Source: Acanthacorydalis orientalis (lineage: Eukaryota > Arthropoda > Insecta > Megaloptera > Corydalidae). Taken from it: a stretch of 64,000 nt of DNA. The notes under the pieces are model-generated. The model was given only the letters and a program-made list of their open reading frames with translations, did no database searches and was not told the origin of the DNA. The DNA is taken from assembly GCA_034766995.1 (NCBI GenBank), contig CM068315.1:7501796-7565795 (forward strand), given 5' to 3'. A program made the translations under genes and the position numbers. Positions 11,020 to 23,575 of the stretch are shown one piece after another (within the stretch, counting starts at the first letter, position 1; every line of letters begins with the position of its first letter).

Positions 11020-11577
11020 TTAGGTTGGTAGAAAAATAATAGCGGTTTATGCACCCATTTATCAAGCTTTTTTGATTTTCCTAGCTGTTTCAAATGGTCC
11101 AGAATTATTGGATGACAACGCCTAACTTTTGTGCATGTTCTTGAATTGTTATGTGTGGTTCTAATTCAGCTAACACTTTCAGCTGGTCGTTATGAACTGA
11201 AGGACACCCGCAACCTTCTCCATCTTCAAAGCTGTCGTCCCCAGCACGAAATTTTTAAAACCACCATTGCATTGTACGTTCCTCAAAAGTACCCACAGCA
11301 AAAGCATCGTTTAATTTACGAACAGTTTCTGCTGCTTTGTGACCCATTTTGAACTCATACAAACTTTTCTCTTATTTGCTTCTTTTCCATCTTTAATACA
11401 ATAGTCTTATTTGAATCAAAATTAATAATAGAATCAAAGTCGATATTACCAAAATACGGACCAAAAAAACACACTCTTACAATGATATTAAGATGAACAC
11501 GATGAAATGAGACTCGCATTGAAGAAAATTAAGATTAGAGTCAAACAAAAACCCCAATTATTTTCCTACCAAACTAA
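11020..11577 (-). mobile_element. Internally deleted mariner (cecropia-type), DBD-only copy B
   Basis: A 558-bp element with clean TA duplications at 11018-11019 and 11578-11579. The left end is TTAGGTTGGTAGAAAAATAA; the right end is its complement with two changes. Read on the minus strand it has the 5' leader, the DNA-binding domain (a frame through KAAETVRKLNDAFAVG-like sequence) and then stops being transposase-like just after the AAGCTTGATAAATGGGTGC segment, which joins directly to the 3' terminal repeat. This breakpoint differs from copies A, E and F and is shared with copy G. Open frames on the + strand (for example 11131-11352) are antisense to it. Confidence 0.85.
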
Positions 11578-12782
11578 TAATAAAAATATTTCTTTAGTAT
11601 TTTTTTAAGAAAAATAACAGATTAATTTCTAAATGACTGATTTACAATTAAGTATTAATTTGATTCCTTTGCATTAAAATATGAATAACACAAAAATATT
11701 ATAATAAAATTAGTACTTTTTTACAAAAATTATAAAAATTGTAAATGATTAATCAGAAAATTGCTATCTTTCCTTAGCAAAACCCAATAGGTATCAATTA
11801 TTATCCAATAAGCGCAATTATCACATTATCCTGCATAAAAGATATGTATTTAAATGTAATTCTATATTGCTGTTTATATGATAATTTGAAAACCATATGG
11901 TGTGGCGTGTCATGATCCATTTGCGGTTTTATACTTCAACACTGCTGAAATGTTATTGTACACATTTCCTGAAATATTTAACCGCAATGGAAATTTGTGT
12001 AATCGAATATGAAATTTATTCCAGGTATGTTGTTAGCTTTCGAAATGCACTTATTCATTTTTTTTTAGTTCAATAAATTCTTATCTACTCTTGAATAAAG
12101 TATTTACATAATATAGTATTTTGTATAAACTTATGATTAAATTGATATAAATAATAAAATTTCCCCAATTGCAAAAACGGGTTTTAACGTATTATCTCTT
12201 TTTTTATATAATTTATTTATATTTTTTTAACTTTATACAAAAAAACAGCAGTATGTTTTTCCATACCTTATATTTTTTCCGTTGCAATTTATTTTTAGGA
12301 TATCATTTTATGATAATCTTAATATTGTGTTCTTATTTAAAATAAAACTTTGGAAATAGATTAGTAACGGGATAAATGTTAAAAAGTACTAGAAAACAAT
12401 CTAATATATTATTGAGTATTAATAATCCATCTTTTTTTATGAAAAATCTTTCAAATTTGCATATTTCTAGCTTCTATCTATCAAAAGGTTTTGAATTTTG
12501 TTAAATTTAACCTTGTAACCAAATTAATACATAGTTTAGTATTACTGTAGTTACAGTTATTGTATATATATTAAAATAATCCTCTGTATCAACGATTTAA
12601 TTTAAAACTAAACTATCAATTATTGGAAAAAAATCGCTTTAGTTTTCTGTTGAAGACAGATACAGAAGAAAAGAATGATTTCAGATTGAAAGACTAAATT
12701 TTATTCCAACTTATTATAACCTTATTAAAATTAAAATATTTACTAGCATTTATTTTTTTTAAATCTTAGCTTTATTTTGTAT
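11578..12782. other. A+T-rich DNA, nothing recognised
   Basis: No coding, RNA or transposon feature could be supported. Confidence 0.5.
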
Positions 12783-13020
12783 AACGTTGCTATAAAAATA
12801 ACTGCGGTTATTATTTTCTGAATTCTAACTTTAATTTTTTTCAATGAAAGTATCATTTCATCGTGTTTATAATATTATCATTTTAAAGTGCATTTTTTGA
12901 TCTGTATTTTGGTAACATCGGCTTTAGTTTGATTATTAAAACAGCTAGGAAAATCAATAAAGCTTAAAATGTATTTGAATTGGAAGGTCATAAACCACAA
13001 TTATTTTTCTACCAATCTAA
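12783..13020 (+). mobile_element. Short mariner derivative (MITE-like), copy C
   Basis: About 238 bp related to copies A and E. The left end is degenerate (ACGTTGCTATAAAAATAACT); the right end ATTTTTCTACCAATCTAA is well preserved, followed by TA at 13021-13022. It contains the 5' leader, then jumps after ATTATTAAA to CAGCTAGGAAAATCAATAAA, the last part of the DNA-binding domain, and ends with the 3' region. It has therefore lost nearly all coding sequence by a further deletion. Confidence 0.75.
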
Positions 13021-13022
13021 TA

Positions 13023-13720
13023 GTTGTGATCATTTTTATTTATCAAAGATGACACGATTCTATTTATCTAAATTTTTCATCTTAATAATCCACTGAATTA
13101 TTCAAATAATGAATACAATATTTCAAGCTTCATTTTTGTTAAACTAATCAATTTCATTTCTTTTAATATTCAATTACGGCTGTCGAACTTATTTTATTTA
13201 TTTAATTCAAAACAAGAACCTTTTTAAATGTGTTGTATGTTTTGTGTTTAACAAATATTATTTGGAGTTCCTACGTTATTACGGTATTCCTATAAGTTTC
13301 GTTTAGTATAGTGCTTCGGTTAATTTACTCCTTCGCTTGATTTTAAATCACAGCAGTCAATCATGTTTGTTATAAACGTTAATATCATATAATTCTACTT
13401 ATAGTTTTACAATAATTTCATAAACATAAGTGAATTAATCATCCAGATACACGAATCAAATTGTTAAATCGTCCCCATTACAATAGAATGGCTTACAGAA
13501 ATATTAAGTTATTAAAAAATAAAAATAATTTCTGATACATTTAATTTTATATATAAATAAAATAATTATTGAAATTGTTTATCGTTGATATGAACATAAT
13601 TCTTTAAAGAACATCTTGTTCATCGGTTGTTTGTTTCTTTTTCAAGGTGTTAGAAGTTATGTTCAAAGTACAAAATCCGTTGAAAAATAAAATTTTCTAA
13701 TTAATTTTTCTATGATCATA
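13023..13720. other. A+T-rich DNA, no feature
   Basis: Nothing recognised. It lies just upstream of a candidate short first exon. Confidence 0.45.
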
Positions 13721-13724
13721 AAAT

Positions 13725-13772
13725 ATGGGCAGACCGAAAAAAATAACAATTTCAAGAAAGCTTGCTGAACAG
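13725..13772 (+). CDS. Candidate first coding exon (MGRPKK...), low confidence
   Basis: An ATG at 13725 opens 16 codons, MGRPKKITISRKLAEQ, ending exactly at CAG followed by GTATGC, a usable splice donor at 13773. The basic GRPKK start resembles an AT-hook-like or nuclear-localisation segment, but such short matches arise by chance. Codons look more protein-like than the flanks. No matching downstream exon in phase 0 could be identified. Partial; function unknown. Confidence 0.25.
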
Positions 13773-14129
13773 GTATGCGTCTTCCACGCTACTACTGATA
13801 ATTTATTTTATTTAAAACATTTTTTCTGTTCCTGTGTTCTTCGTTAATAGAAGACTGAGTTCTTCATAATTTATGCTACGAATCATAGTTCTTAATTTAC
13901 AAATATCTTAGAAATTTTGTTTGGAGACTTGTTACTTCTGAATTATTTCAAATAATTATATAATTTACAGATTTTTGATAAACTGAATTTCGATAAACTT
14001 TACATGTTTTTTTAATTTTTTTTTATATTTTAATCATACAGATATATGTATACACACGTGTATATATATATTATAGTTTTTTTTCTAAAGTTCTCTGTAA
14101 TAAACTACGTACTCGAAACTATTTGTAAT

Positions 14130-14720
14130 ATTCTTCAACTTTTATTTATTTCTGCGGTTTTTTTGAATCTTCTGTGAATAAACAGTGTACCATTCGAAGA
14201 GTGTGGAAAAATGTGCGTACGTAAAGAATAAAAGAAATTAAAATTTCAATTCACATATACGTATTAAATAGTTATCACTACAGACAATATACCTATAAAG
14301 CCGTTTTCAGCACCAACACGTCAAAATGGCCAGTAATAACTACAAATCTGAACATATAACGACTAGAGGTCACTCGAGGTGAAGGTATCTATCTTATAAT
14401 GCAGACACGCGAAACACCATTAACTGTCACATAAAATGCACAAAATATTCATCACAGAGTTTTCGTTTTGGATGTGACACCTAGATAAAGGCGTCGAATT
14501 ATAGCTAAATCGTAACATTTCACGTGTACTGTTTATGACCTGAATATATAACCGTCTTCGGATCGATAGGGAATATTTAACAACGGATTTTTACAAGAAA
14601 ATCATTTTATTTCAACTGAAATATACGTGAAAAGCATTACATGCGTAACTCGTGGCTTCGGAGAACTAGCTCGATTAATTCATAAGATTTGGGAATCCCC
14701 GTCTATTTTAATTTGGTTGT
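14130..14720. promoter_or_regulatory. Complex non-repetitive island
   Basis: About 590 bp of higher-complexity sequence with palindromic sites such as CACGTG-like CACGTGTAC (about 14521) and GGATCGATAGG. It contains the candidate exon at 14311-14375. It may be a conserved regulatory or 5' region; there is no direct proof. Confidence 0.25.
14311..14375 (+). CDS. Candidate coding exon with ATGGCC start, low confidence
   Basis: CCGTTTTCAG ends at 14310 and could be a splice acceptor. CAAAATGGCC at 14322-14331 is a good initiation context. The frame MASNNYKSEHITTRGHS stays open to TCGAG followed by GTGAAG, a plausible donor at 14376. Length is 65 nt with about 50 coding. No homology is recognised; it could be a 5' exon or chance. 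Confidence 0.25.
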
Positions 14721-14818
14721 TCTTTTTTTACACATTTTACATGCTTTGAATCTCAAGCTAGATAATAAATGTGTTAAGTATAAATGTTTTTTGACTAAAT
14801 CATTTTTGTATATTTCAT

Positions 14819-14834
14819 ATATATATATATATAT
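14819..14834. repeat. Short (TA)n
   Basis: 16 bp of TA beside a dispersed-repeat fragment. Confidence 0.8.
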
Positions 14835-14839
14835 GTTAT

Positions 14840-14930
14840 CCTGATAGTTTTAGTTCTTTATGATCATCTGAGTGTTGTCCTTCTCAATTAGTTTTGACAC
14901 ATGAGTACCATCTTTAGGTAGATATTATAA
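14840..14930. repeat. Dispersed repeat fragment, copy 1
   Basis: TCATCTGAGTGTTGTCCTTC and the following GACACATGAGTACCATCTTT are closely related to 34955-35030 in the same orientation. It is probably part of an unnamed retroelement tail. Confidence 0.45.
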
Positions 14931-15048
14931 TATCTTGAAAATAGCACACGTACTGAAATTAAAAGTATAGAACAGATACTCAGATCATACAAAAGGATAA
15001 ATACTATCAAGACAATGCATTAAAGGGATTGCAAGTATAAAAAATGTA

Positions 15049-15053
<5 letters not shown>

Positions 15054-15094
<41 letters not shown>
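15054..15094. repeat. (TA)n microsatellite abutting a mariner end
   Basis: 41 bp of TA ending five bases before a mariner 3' terminal fragment. Confidence 0.95.
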
Positions 15095-15095
<1 letters not shown>

Positions 15096-15098
15096 GGG

Positions 15099-15238
15099 AA
15101 GTTTGTTTGATAACTATGATAAAAAGGCAAATTAAATACCGTTTCCTGGAAAAAAACAATTTTATTTCTCGACATACTCTCCATTGAGGGCTATACACTT
15201 AGTCTAACGAGTCTGCAAAATACTCATTGATGTCGGAA
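15099..15238 (-). mobile_element. Second-lineage mariner, 3' terminal fragment
   Basis: About 140 bp nearly identical to the terminal 140 bp of the fuller copy at 15394 (shared runs include TTATTTCTCGACATACTCTC and GGGCTATACACTTAGTCTAA). It begins with the GTTTGATAA-type terminal repeat and stops within the transposase C-terminus. It lies about 155 bp from the next copy in the same orientation. Confidence 0.8.
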
Positions 15239-15479
15239 ATACTCCACTCTTTAATCCTATCGAAAAGCTTAGAGCTTTATGAATTTTGTTTATGATATTA
15301 GTAAAATAACTGTACCATATATTGCAGTATCTAAACCTTTAATGAATTACTGGAAAGTTCTTCTAAACAACGTATTGAGTAGACTATATACATCGGTTGT
15401 TTGATAAGTATGGTAAAAAGCAAGTTAAACACCGGTTTTTTGGAATAAGCCGATTTTATTTCTCGACATACTCTCCATT

Positions 15480-16330
15480 GAGGGCTATACACTTAGTCTA
15501 ACGAGTCTGCAAAATACACATTGATGTCGAAAATAACATCCTCATTCGACGAGAATTTCTTCCCACCGTGCCAAATTTTTAAATTTGGGAAGAGGACGAA
15601 GTCGCACGGGTCCAAATCCGTAGAATAAGGTGGATGAGGAATCAATTCAAAGCTTAATTCCTGGAATTATAACATTGCGACGGTCGATTTGTGGGACAAC
15701 GTATTGTCCTGGTGAAAGAGCACTTTTTTATGAACCAATCTTGGCCGTTCTTGTTTCAGCTCTTCTTTCAAACGGTCCAATAATGTTGCATAATAGGCTT
15801 CTGTTATCGTTTTCCCTTCGTTAAATAGTCGATCAGGATGATTCCTTAGGAATCTAGAAAAAAACAGTGGCCATCATTTTCCCAGTCGACAAAGCTGTTG
15901 TTAATGTACTGGGTGGATACATTACTTAGATCACTACAATAATATGATGGTTTATATGTAATTAACAGATAAGTTAAGGTACATTAGTTAGGATGGATAC
16001 TTTATTTACTGTCTTGTATATAATAAAATACTATACTTTATTTAAGTGCGTGACCGACAGATCATGATAAGAATGTGAGAGTTTATTTACAAATAACTAC
16101 ATTAGTTAGGGTGGATACATAACACTGTTTTCACCTTGTTCAGCGCACTTTCACCAATCGTTGTCCACTGTTTTGACTGCTGTTTCGACTCAGGTATCTA
16201 CTGGTAGATCCATGTTTCATCCATGGTAACGAATCGATGCGAAAAGGCCTGCTCATTGTTTCCATTTTTGCGGCAACTGCTACAATTCTCGCTTCAAACA
16301 TCTGTAGAACGTGAACAACTCGTCGCTTCT
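15480..16330 (-). pseudogene. Mariner transposase, catalytic region only
   Basis: On the minus strand, from high to low coordinates: SHRFVTMDETWIY (first D), then the inserted block, then a remnant like TGKMMATVFF, KKVLFHQDNTLSHKSTVAM (second D), LIPHPPYSTDLDPCDFVLF (third D) and KKFSSNEDVIF. Stops and frameshifts separate the segments. Family members (PF01359-type) run about 340-350 residues; here roughly the last two thirds remain. A 64-codon + frame at 15630-15824 is antisense to it. Confidence 0.75.
15905..16120. repeat. Foreign block inside the mariner with a threefold direct repeat
   Basis: This block separates two parts of the transposase that should be adjacent. GGGTGGATACAT occurs at 15911-15922 and 16109-16120, and a longer form ACATTAGTTAGGRTGGATAC occurs at 15981-16000 and 16099-16118. 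The boundary repeats could be target duplications of an insertion or the result of local tandem copying. Confidence 0.55.
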
Positions 16331-16432
16331 GGTTTTAATTTCGCCTATGCTAGTTTGAAAAGCGACACTTGATAAGCGTGTCGTTACCAAAAGAATGGTG
16401 GTGCCATATCATAGACATTTACCAAACGACCC

Positions 16433-17414
16433 TCTCAATATTAATTTTTAAATAATGATTAATATTATTAAAATTTATTTTTAGACACTTTTTAAATAAC
16501 TATTCGGTTTTATGAAAAACATAAAAATATAAAGAAAATATTAAAAGTACTCTTATTAAAATATAACGATGTTAAATGTGAACTTAATTAAGTGACGTTA
16601 TTTTCCAAAATAGTGGTTATGTTGTATGTGAAAATGAATGATTTTACGACTTAAAAAAACTAATGAGATACGCGAGATGGATAAAACTCATCTATATAAA
16701 TTATATTTGTCTTCAAATTATTAAAATTGGTTTCCATGAGATTAGTTAATAAATTCTACTTACACACAAGCGCCATCAAATGATAATAATAACTCTTCGA
16801 TTCAACTCTTTAATAAACTAGACGATTTCTAAAAAAATATAAATTGCGTTCAATGAAAACTATACTCTAAAATGTTTAAAATCCACATTTCTTGAATACA
16901 ATGCATGTGTCTTGTTTTAATAAAAAAAAAATGATATAATAATTCAGTTTTACAAAAAATGAATGTGTTTTTCTTCAAGTCAGAGTACCAATTATTCAAT
17001 TTACCTTTTTGCTGTTGCTTCCTGGGAATTATTACCTGAGCGAACCTACAACAAATCACTCATCTGTATGACTAAGGACAAACTAATGAAAATAACATAA
17101 TCTATCTGTTTTTAATTCAGCACTGAAAAATGCAACAATGGCGTTTATTTGGAGGACTTATTTTTCAAAATAATAAATTACATGAAGGTTTCTATAACTG
17201 CCTTTAGAATAGTCTACTGCCTGCTTAAAATTAGTTCCTGGATGAGTCAACAGCTCCTTTTTTAGTATGTGATTAAATCATGAAAATTGCAGTTTTCCAA
17301 AATGTTACTATACTTTTCATCTGACTAAATCGTATTGGAAAAATATATATTTTTTTTACCTTTTCTGTGTTTGTTATCTTTTATATAATACTTTTTTGAA
17401 GTAAGTACGAATTA

Positions 17415-17418
<4 letters not shown>
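16433..17418. other. A+T-rich DNA, nothing recognised
   Basis: The only long frame (16850-17059, minus, 69 codons) shows no known motif and the usual A+T-rich residue bias of non-coding DNA here. Confidence 0.5.

Positions 17419-17481
<63 letters not shown>
17419..17481. repeat. (TA)n microsatellite
   Basis: About 63 bp of pure TA. Confidence 0.95.
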
Positions 17482-17484
<3 letters not shown>

Positions 17485-17967
17485 TATTTAAAATATCTTA
17501 TGCATTAATGCATCTCACTTATGTATTATAAATATAAACTCAGTTGTACTAAACCTAATTGAAACTGGCTGAATCAACTTGGCATAATTATCATTAAAAC
17601 TAATTGAAAAATATCTGTTTTGACTAACAAACTAATTATTTATAATTATACAAAACAAATCTATTATTAGCATACATTTTAATAGCGGGTCTCGTTTCGT
17701 GTGTATGTCATATTTATGAACGTTATAAAATTTTAATTAAATATTTTTTTCGAATAACAATAAAGACGAATGTTACAAAGTAGACAATTTTATGTCAAAT
17801 GTGATATAAAACTACAATGTTGTGTATACATTTTTATTATTTTATTAAGGATACCTTTCTTAAAAGGTTCGAAACGTTTTTGCAATAATCAAATTATTTT
17901 GTTATATGTGCTTATACATTATTAAATATTTCGTCATTATGTCTCAAGTGGTAATCAAATAATAAAG

Positions 17968-19542
<1,575 letters not shown>

Positions 19543-19609
<67 letters not shown>
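19543..19609. repeat. (TA)n microsatellite
   Basis: About 67 bp of pure TA. Confidence 0.95.
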
Positions 19610-19612
<3 letters not shown>

Positions 19613-19800
19613 GTTTGTTTCGAAGTATTTATATATAAAATAAGTTTTTGTATTAGAATGTGAATTAAGAGAAAAATTGAATTAGGACAAGTATTTAATT
19701 TTAAACTAGGCTTTATTAATAATATAACAATATTATATTTATCTATAAATTATTTTTATTGACAGTATTTATTTTTAAATGTGTTTATTCTCCTTTTTTG

Positions 19801-19803
<3 letters not shown>

Positions 19804-19860
<57 letters not shown>

Positions 19861-19863
19861 ATA
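19804..19863. repeat. (TA)n(TG)n array upstream of a mariner copy
   Basis: About 47 bp of TA then five GT units; the mariner pseudogene begins roughly 160 bp later. Confidence 0.9.
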
Positions 19864-20026
19864 TTGAAATATTCGCGGTCTAACATATAAGTGGCTGTAA
19901 TATTTTAAATATTTGTGGTGCATTGCAAAGCGATATCTGTCTTATACATAACCTCAAAGTTTATAATTAATGTATCCAGCAGTTTGCTGTAAACATAAAT
20001 TTAAATAAAGTTCTTTCTGTGCGTTT

Positions 20027-21004
20027 GATGAAATGGATGACGTTGAACATCGTGCGGTGATAAGAAATGGACAGATGAATTTAAATGTAACCGTACAAGC
20101 TTTAAAGATAACCCACGGAGTGGAATTTCGAAAACTGCAACGACAGAATAAATCATCCACTAAGTGCACGTATTGTCTTACAGGATCAGTGATTGAAGAT
20201 ATTCGAAACTGATAAAGTTGTGAGTGTCTAAATCTATCGATAAGATGAGAGCCACGTTTGCTGACAATTGGTCATAAACGCATTCGAGTACAAGTTTCCT
20301 AAGACTGTTTGGATCGATTTAAGAAGGATACAATAGACTTTATCTGGCGATTTGTGACTACAGATGAGACTTGAATTCACCATTATACTCCATAGTTAAA
20401 ACAACAATCAAAGTAATGGAAGCATGGTGATTCTCCACCATCAGAAAAAGTAAAATCAGTTTTATCTGCTGGAAAAGTTATAGCTTCAATTTTTTGGGAT
20501 GGTAAGAGATTTTCCTATTGGACTGTGCTACAAGCGGTCAAAAGATAACGTGAGATTATTATGCTAAACTTTTGGATCGACTCAATCAAACAATTCGAGA
20601 GAAAACCAGGTTTATCAAAGAAAAAATCATTTTCCATCAGGACAATGCACGTCCCCATACAAGTATTTTATCCACTGCAAAACCCGCTGAATTGAAATAC
20701 GACTTGCTGCCCCATCCAGTGTATTCTCCAGATTTGGCCCACTTAGACTTTCATCTATTCCTAAAACTTAACAAACTCTTTGGTGGTAAGCGATTTTCGT
20801 TAGATAAAGAACTGATAAGAACAGTGAATCGCTATTATGAGGACCTCCAAGAAGAGAATTTTCAAGACAACATAAAATAATTGGAGCATCTCTGGATCAA
20901 GTACATTGAAGTTCAAGGGGATCATATTGAAAAATAAAAATAATTTAAAAACGCAAATTATATTATTTCATAGATAGGCCGTGAACTTTTCAAATCGCCC
21001 TCGT
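20027..21004 (+). mobile_element. Third-lineage mariner, decayed
   Basis: The + strand carries a mariner element whose right terminal repeat at about 20980-21004, read inward on the minus strand, is TACGAGGGCGATTTGAAAAG. The left repeat is not recognisable. The transposase starts at 20031 (ATGAAATGGATGACGTTGAA, with MDDVEHRAVI), then an internal deletion joins to KWTDEFKCNRTSFKDNPRSG. The catalytic part follows. The end of the coding region reads YIEK-like (GGGGATCATATTGAAAAATA) near 20918-20937. Confidence 0.75.
20031..20940 (+). pseudogene. Mariner transposase pseudogene
   Basis: Several frames are needed. N-terminus MDDVEHRAVI; after a deletion of about 30 residues KWTDEFKCNRTSFKDNPRSG; RFVTTDET with the first catalytic aspartate near 20357; SAGKVIASIFWDG near 20470-20500. 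The open frame at 20572-20880 includes DRLNQTIREKTRFIKEKII, FHQDNARPHTS (second D) and LPHPVYSPDLAHLDFHLF (third D), then GGKRFSLDKELIRTVNRYY. All three catalytic positions survive but frameshifts and stops kill the gene. It matches PF01359-type mariner transposases; subfamily not assigned. Confidence 0.8.
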
Positions 21005-21158
21005 ACATGTATATTAAATATTTCAATTGTAAGTTTAAAAATAAATAGATAGTATCTATTTTCTTCATTTAATGTTACTAATAGATTTTATCATAAATCA
21101 TTTTTTAAAAAATATAATCATTTTCGCAGATATATTTCAACTTATTTGTTTATATACA

Positions 21159-21161
<3 letters not shown>

Positions 21162-21221
<60 letters not shown>

Positions 21222-21240
21222 TATATATATATATATATAA
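21162..21240. repeat. (TA)n array
   Basis: About 79 bp of TA with one AATATTA break; followed at once by a 45-bp motif that recurs at 31218-31504. Confidence 0.95.
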
Positions 21241-21242
21241 GT

Positions 21243-21294
21243 ATATCTACATAATTACTCTCGTAGTTATATAGCAACGTAGTTGTTTTATAAA
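21243..21294 (+). repeat. CGTAGTTG motif, copy 1
   Basis: Contains TATAGCAACGTAGTTGTTTT after an ATAATTACT block; similar units occur next to (TA)n at 31218, 31402 and 31456. Confidence 0.5.
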
Positions 21295-23390
21295 GTTGCA
21301 CATTTCATTGTACTTCTTTCCTGGCCTGGTTTTGAAAATTTCCGGGTCACACACAATACAAGAACAGAACAACAATACACAAAAATACACACATTTCGGA
21401 CAAAATCGTTTTAACTCCTAGGAGAAGTAACTAACCCACAACACGCACAAACACATACATTATGCATAAACTTGTATTATGTCACAAACTAAATATCAAT
21501 GAAGTCATTATTCTATTCTTTGTAGTTGTTATGATACCAATAACATAATTTTTTGTGAAAATTTCGTGTAACTGCGGGCGTCATCGTTAATAGTAATTTA
21601 ATACAAAACATCTACAAGTTTTTTTTTTGATTTTTTTTTATCTATTTTTGAAATGTAACGGAATATTTTTTATGTGTAGCTAGATATTTTTTCCAGTCTT
21701 TTCTTATATTTAAATTCCATACAAGTACATTTTCTGTAAAATAAAATTTACAATTTACGATCTTCAATGTACTAATTAATAAACTTCTATTTTAAATTAG
21801 TAAATTTAAGTTTTTTACCACATCATTTTAACAATTTATGTCAACAATTAATAAACTTTTAGTTTATCTAAAACCGTCCTCTAATAGATTTACGAAACAA
21901 GTTAAAGTTTTTCTTTAAACATTAAATTATCAAAAGCCATTGATCCCACTTTTAAAAATATAAATGACTTTTATTACGTTGTTAATGTCAAATTGGGAAT
22001 ATACCGTTTTCTTCTAAATATATTATTATTTATGTTCGTGTATTATTTATTTTTTTCTAATAAAACACAAACACAAAAAGTTGTAGTATTTATTGATTGT
22101 ATGATCATATTTAGTGTATGATCATGTTTCTTTTTTTTGCAATGTAGCACTTAATAGGTGATTACATAAATTATACACAGTAATAGGTAAAAAAATAAAC
22201 GACTAAATCAATATTTTACATCATGACATAAAAATAAAATATTTCTTTTAAACATTATGAAATAAACTCTTAAAAACTTTGAACAACATCCAAGCTTGTA
22301 TAAGTTAAAAAAGATTATTTGCATCCACCAAGTGTAGATGTTTAATATTGTTGACTGCCAAAGATGATTTGAACGTTAGTTGGGCAACTGTATCCGCCTG
22401 AAGGCAGTGTTGTTAAACATTTTTCACGGAGACCGTCATCTTAGAATTTAATTGACGAATCCTATATCGGTGCAATGTCCATCATAGCGTTGGCTCGAAT
22501 ATTATTTTAAAATAAATTGAAATTTCGTGACGGAATTCTTGAATAGCGTAGACATCGGTCAACTTATATCCACACAAGTCATTATTATAAGGCCTGGACT
22601 ACAGAACAATACATTTTTATATGAAATATATTTTTAATTGTTCTGAGAATTTGCAATGATGCAATATTAGCTTTGTGTTTAACAATCTCTGCATGTTTAC
22701 TTTCTTTTTATTTGACTAGAAGTATCTATTTCATACCTGAAAGCGAACAATTAATAATAAAATTATCTTGAAGAAAAATAGACATGGTTATCTTGTTAAT
22801 TGCACGGTAATGCTCCAGGTTTATTAATTCATTCTATCACTTTTTTCTTTTGAATGATATAACGTAAATTTTATAAAAGAATCATTAATTGAAAATAGTC
22901 ACGATTCATTAGGTGAATGACCAACAGATTTAAAGTTTGCAAACAGATAAATAAAAGAGATTTAATAGTGTTTCTTTATGTATTATACCTCTTTCATGCA
23001 AAGTAATTCTTTTTTACCCCACAAATGTTCAGCAAATCATTATTAATCATTTTGTTCGAAATAAATCTTTATATTTTCTTGTGCTTTGCTTTTGATTTTT
23101 TTGTATATAGTAAATTATATACACTTTTAATGTTGCTTAATACACACTTTAAAAAAAACACTTTTAAACCCTTATAAAGTACATTTTAAATAACTAATTA
23201 TTTACTCCTTTTTATACCACTAGAACCAGTTTCTGTAAATGCTCTGCCTTCATGTAGCAGATTCTACATTGAATTTTTTCATCGTGTGTAATTGAAAAGT
23301 TCTTTATTCACTTGCCAAATTCAAACTAGCAATACCGAGATCAAGGGATAATGAATCATGAGACTGAAAATTTTCTATTTTTTTTTAAGG
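21295..23390. other. A+T-rich DNA, no gene
   Basis: Mostly simple A+T-rich sequence. 22330-22500 is more complex (for example GTATCCGCCTGAAGGCAGTG) and could be a remnant of a mobile element or exon, but no frame or motif is recognised. Confidence 0.45.
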
Positions 23391-23522
23391 TTAATAAATT
23401 GTTTCTAGTAGTAAATAAATTTCATATGGATCTCCAGAGGTCGTTTCTAGTAGTTCAGTTAGAACAGCTCTAAAGTGTTTAAGAAGGGACTCTTTTATAT
23501 CCTTGGAATTTAAATTGTCTTG

Positions 23523-23524
<2 letters not shown>

Positions 23525-23573
<49 letters not shown>
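23525..23573. repeat. (TA)n array at the 3' end of an RTE LINE
   Basis: 49 bp of TA that continues the ATGATG tail of the LINE read on the minus strand. Confidence 0.95.

Positions 23574-23575
<2 letters not shown>

Larger units (their letters stand above)
15394..16432 (-). mobile_element. Second-lineage mariner with inverted ends and an internal insertion
   Basis: A 1,039-bp element. The left end reads CGGTTGTTTGATAAGTATGG; the right end is the complement of GGGTCGTTTGGTAAATGTCT. The minus strand encodes the catalytic part of a mariner transposase: VTMDETWIY near 16225, HQDNTLSHK near 15700, HPPYSTDLDPCDF near 15630 and a GGKKFSSNEDV segment near 15560, so all three catalytic aspartates remain although frames are broken. 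The N-terminal DNA-binding region is missing, as in the copy at 46934. An extra block of about 200 bp interrupts it at 15905-16120. Confidence 0.85.

Noticed and set aside
11131..11352. 73-codon + frame
   Set aside because: Antisense to the minus-strand DNA-binding region of mariner copy B; the same is true of 58292-58546 in copy G and 325-507 in copy A.
15630..15824. 64-codon + frame
   Set aside because: Antisense to the second-lineage mariner transposase.
23391..23524. Protein-like minus frame (NLNSKDIKESLLKHF)
   Set aside because: Short, starts inside the (TA)n array and lies beyond the LINE tail; no homology or splice support.
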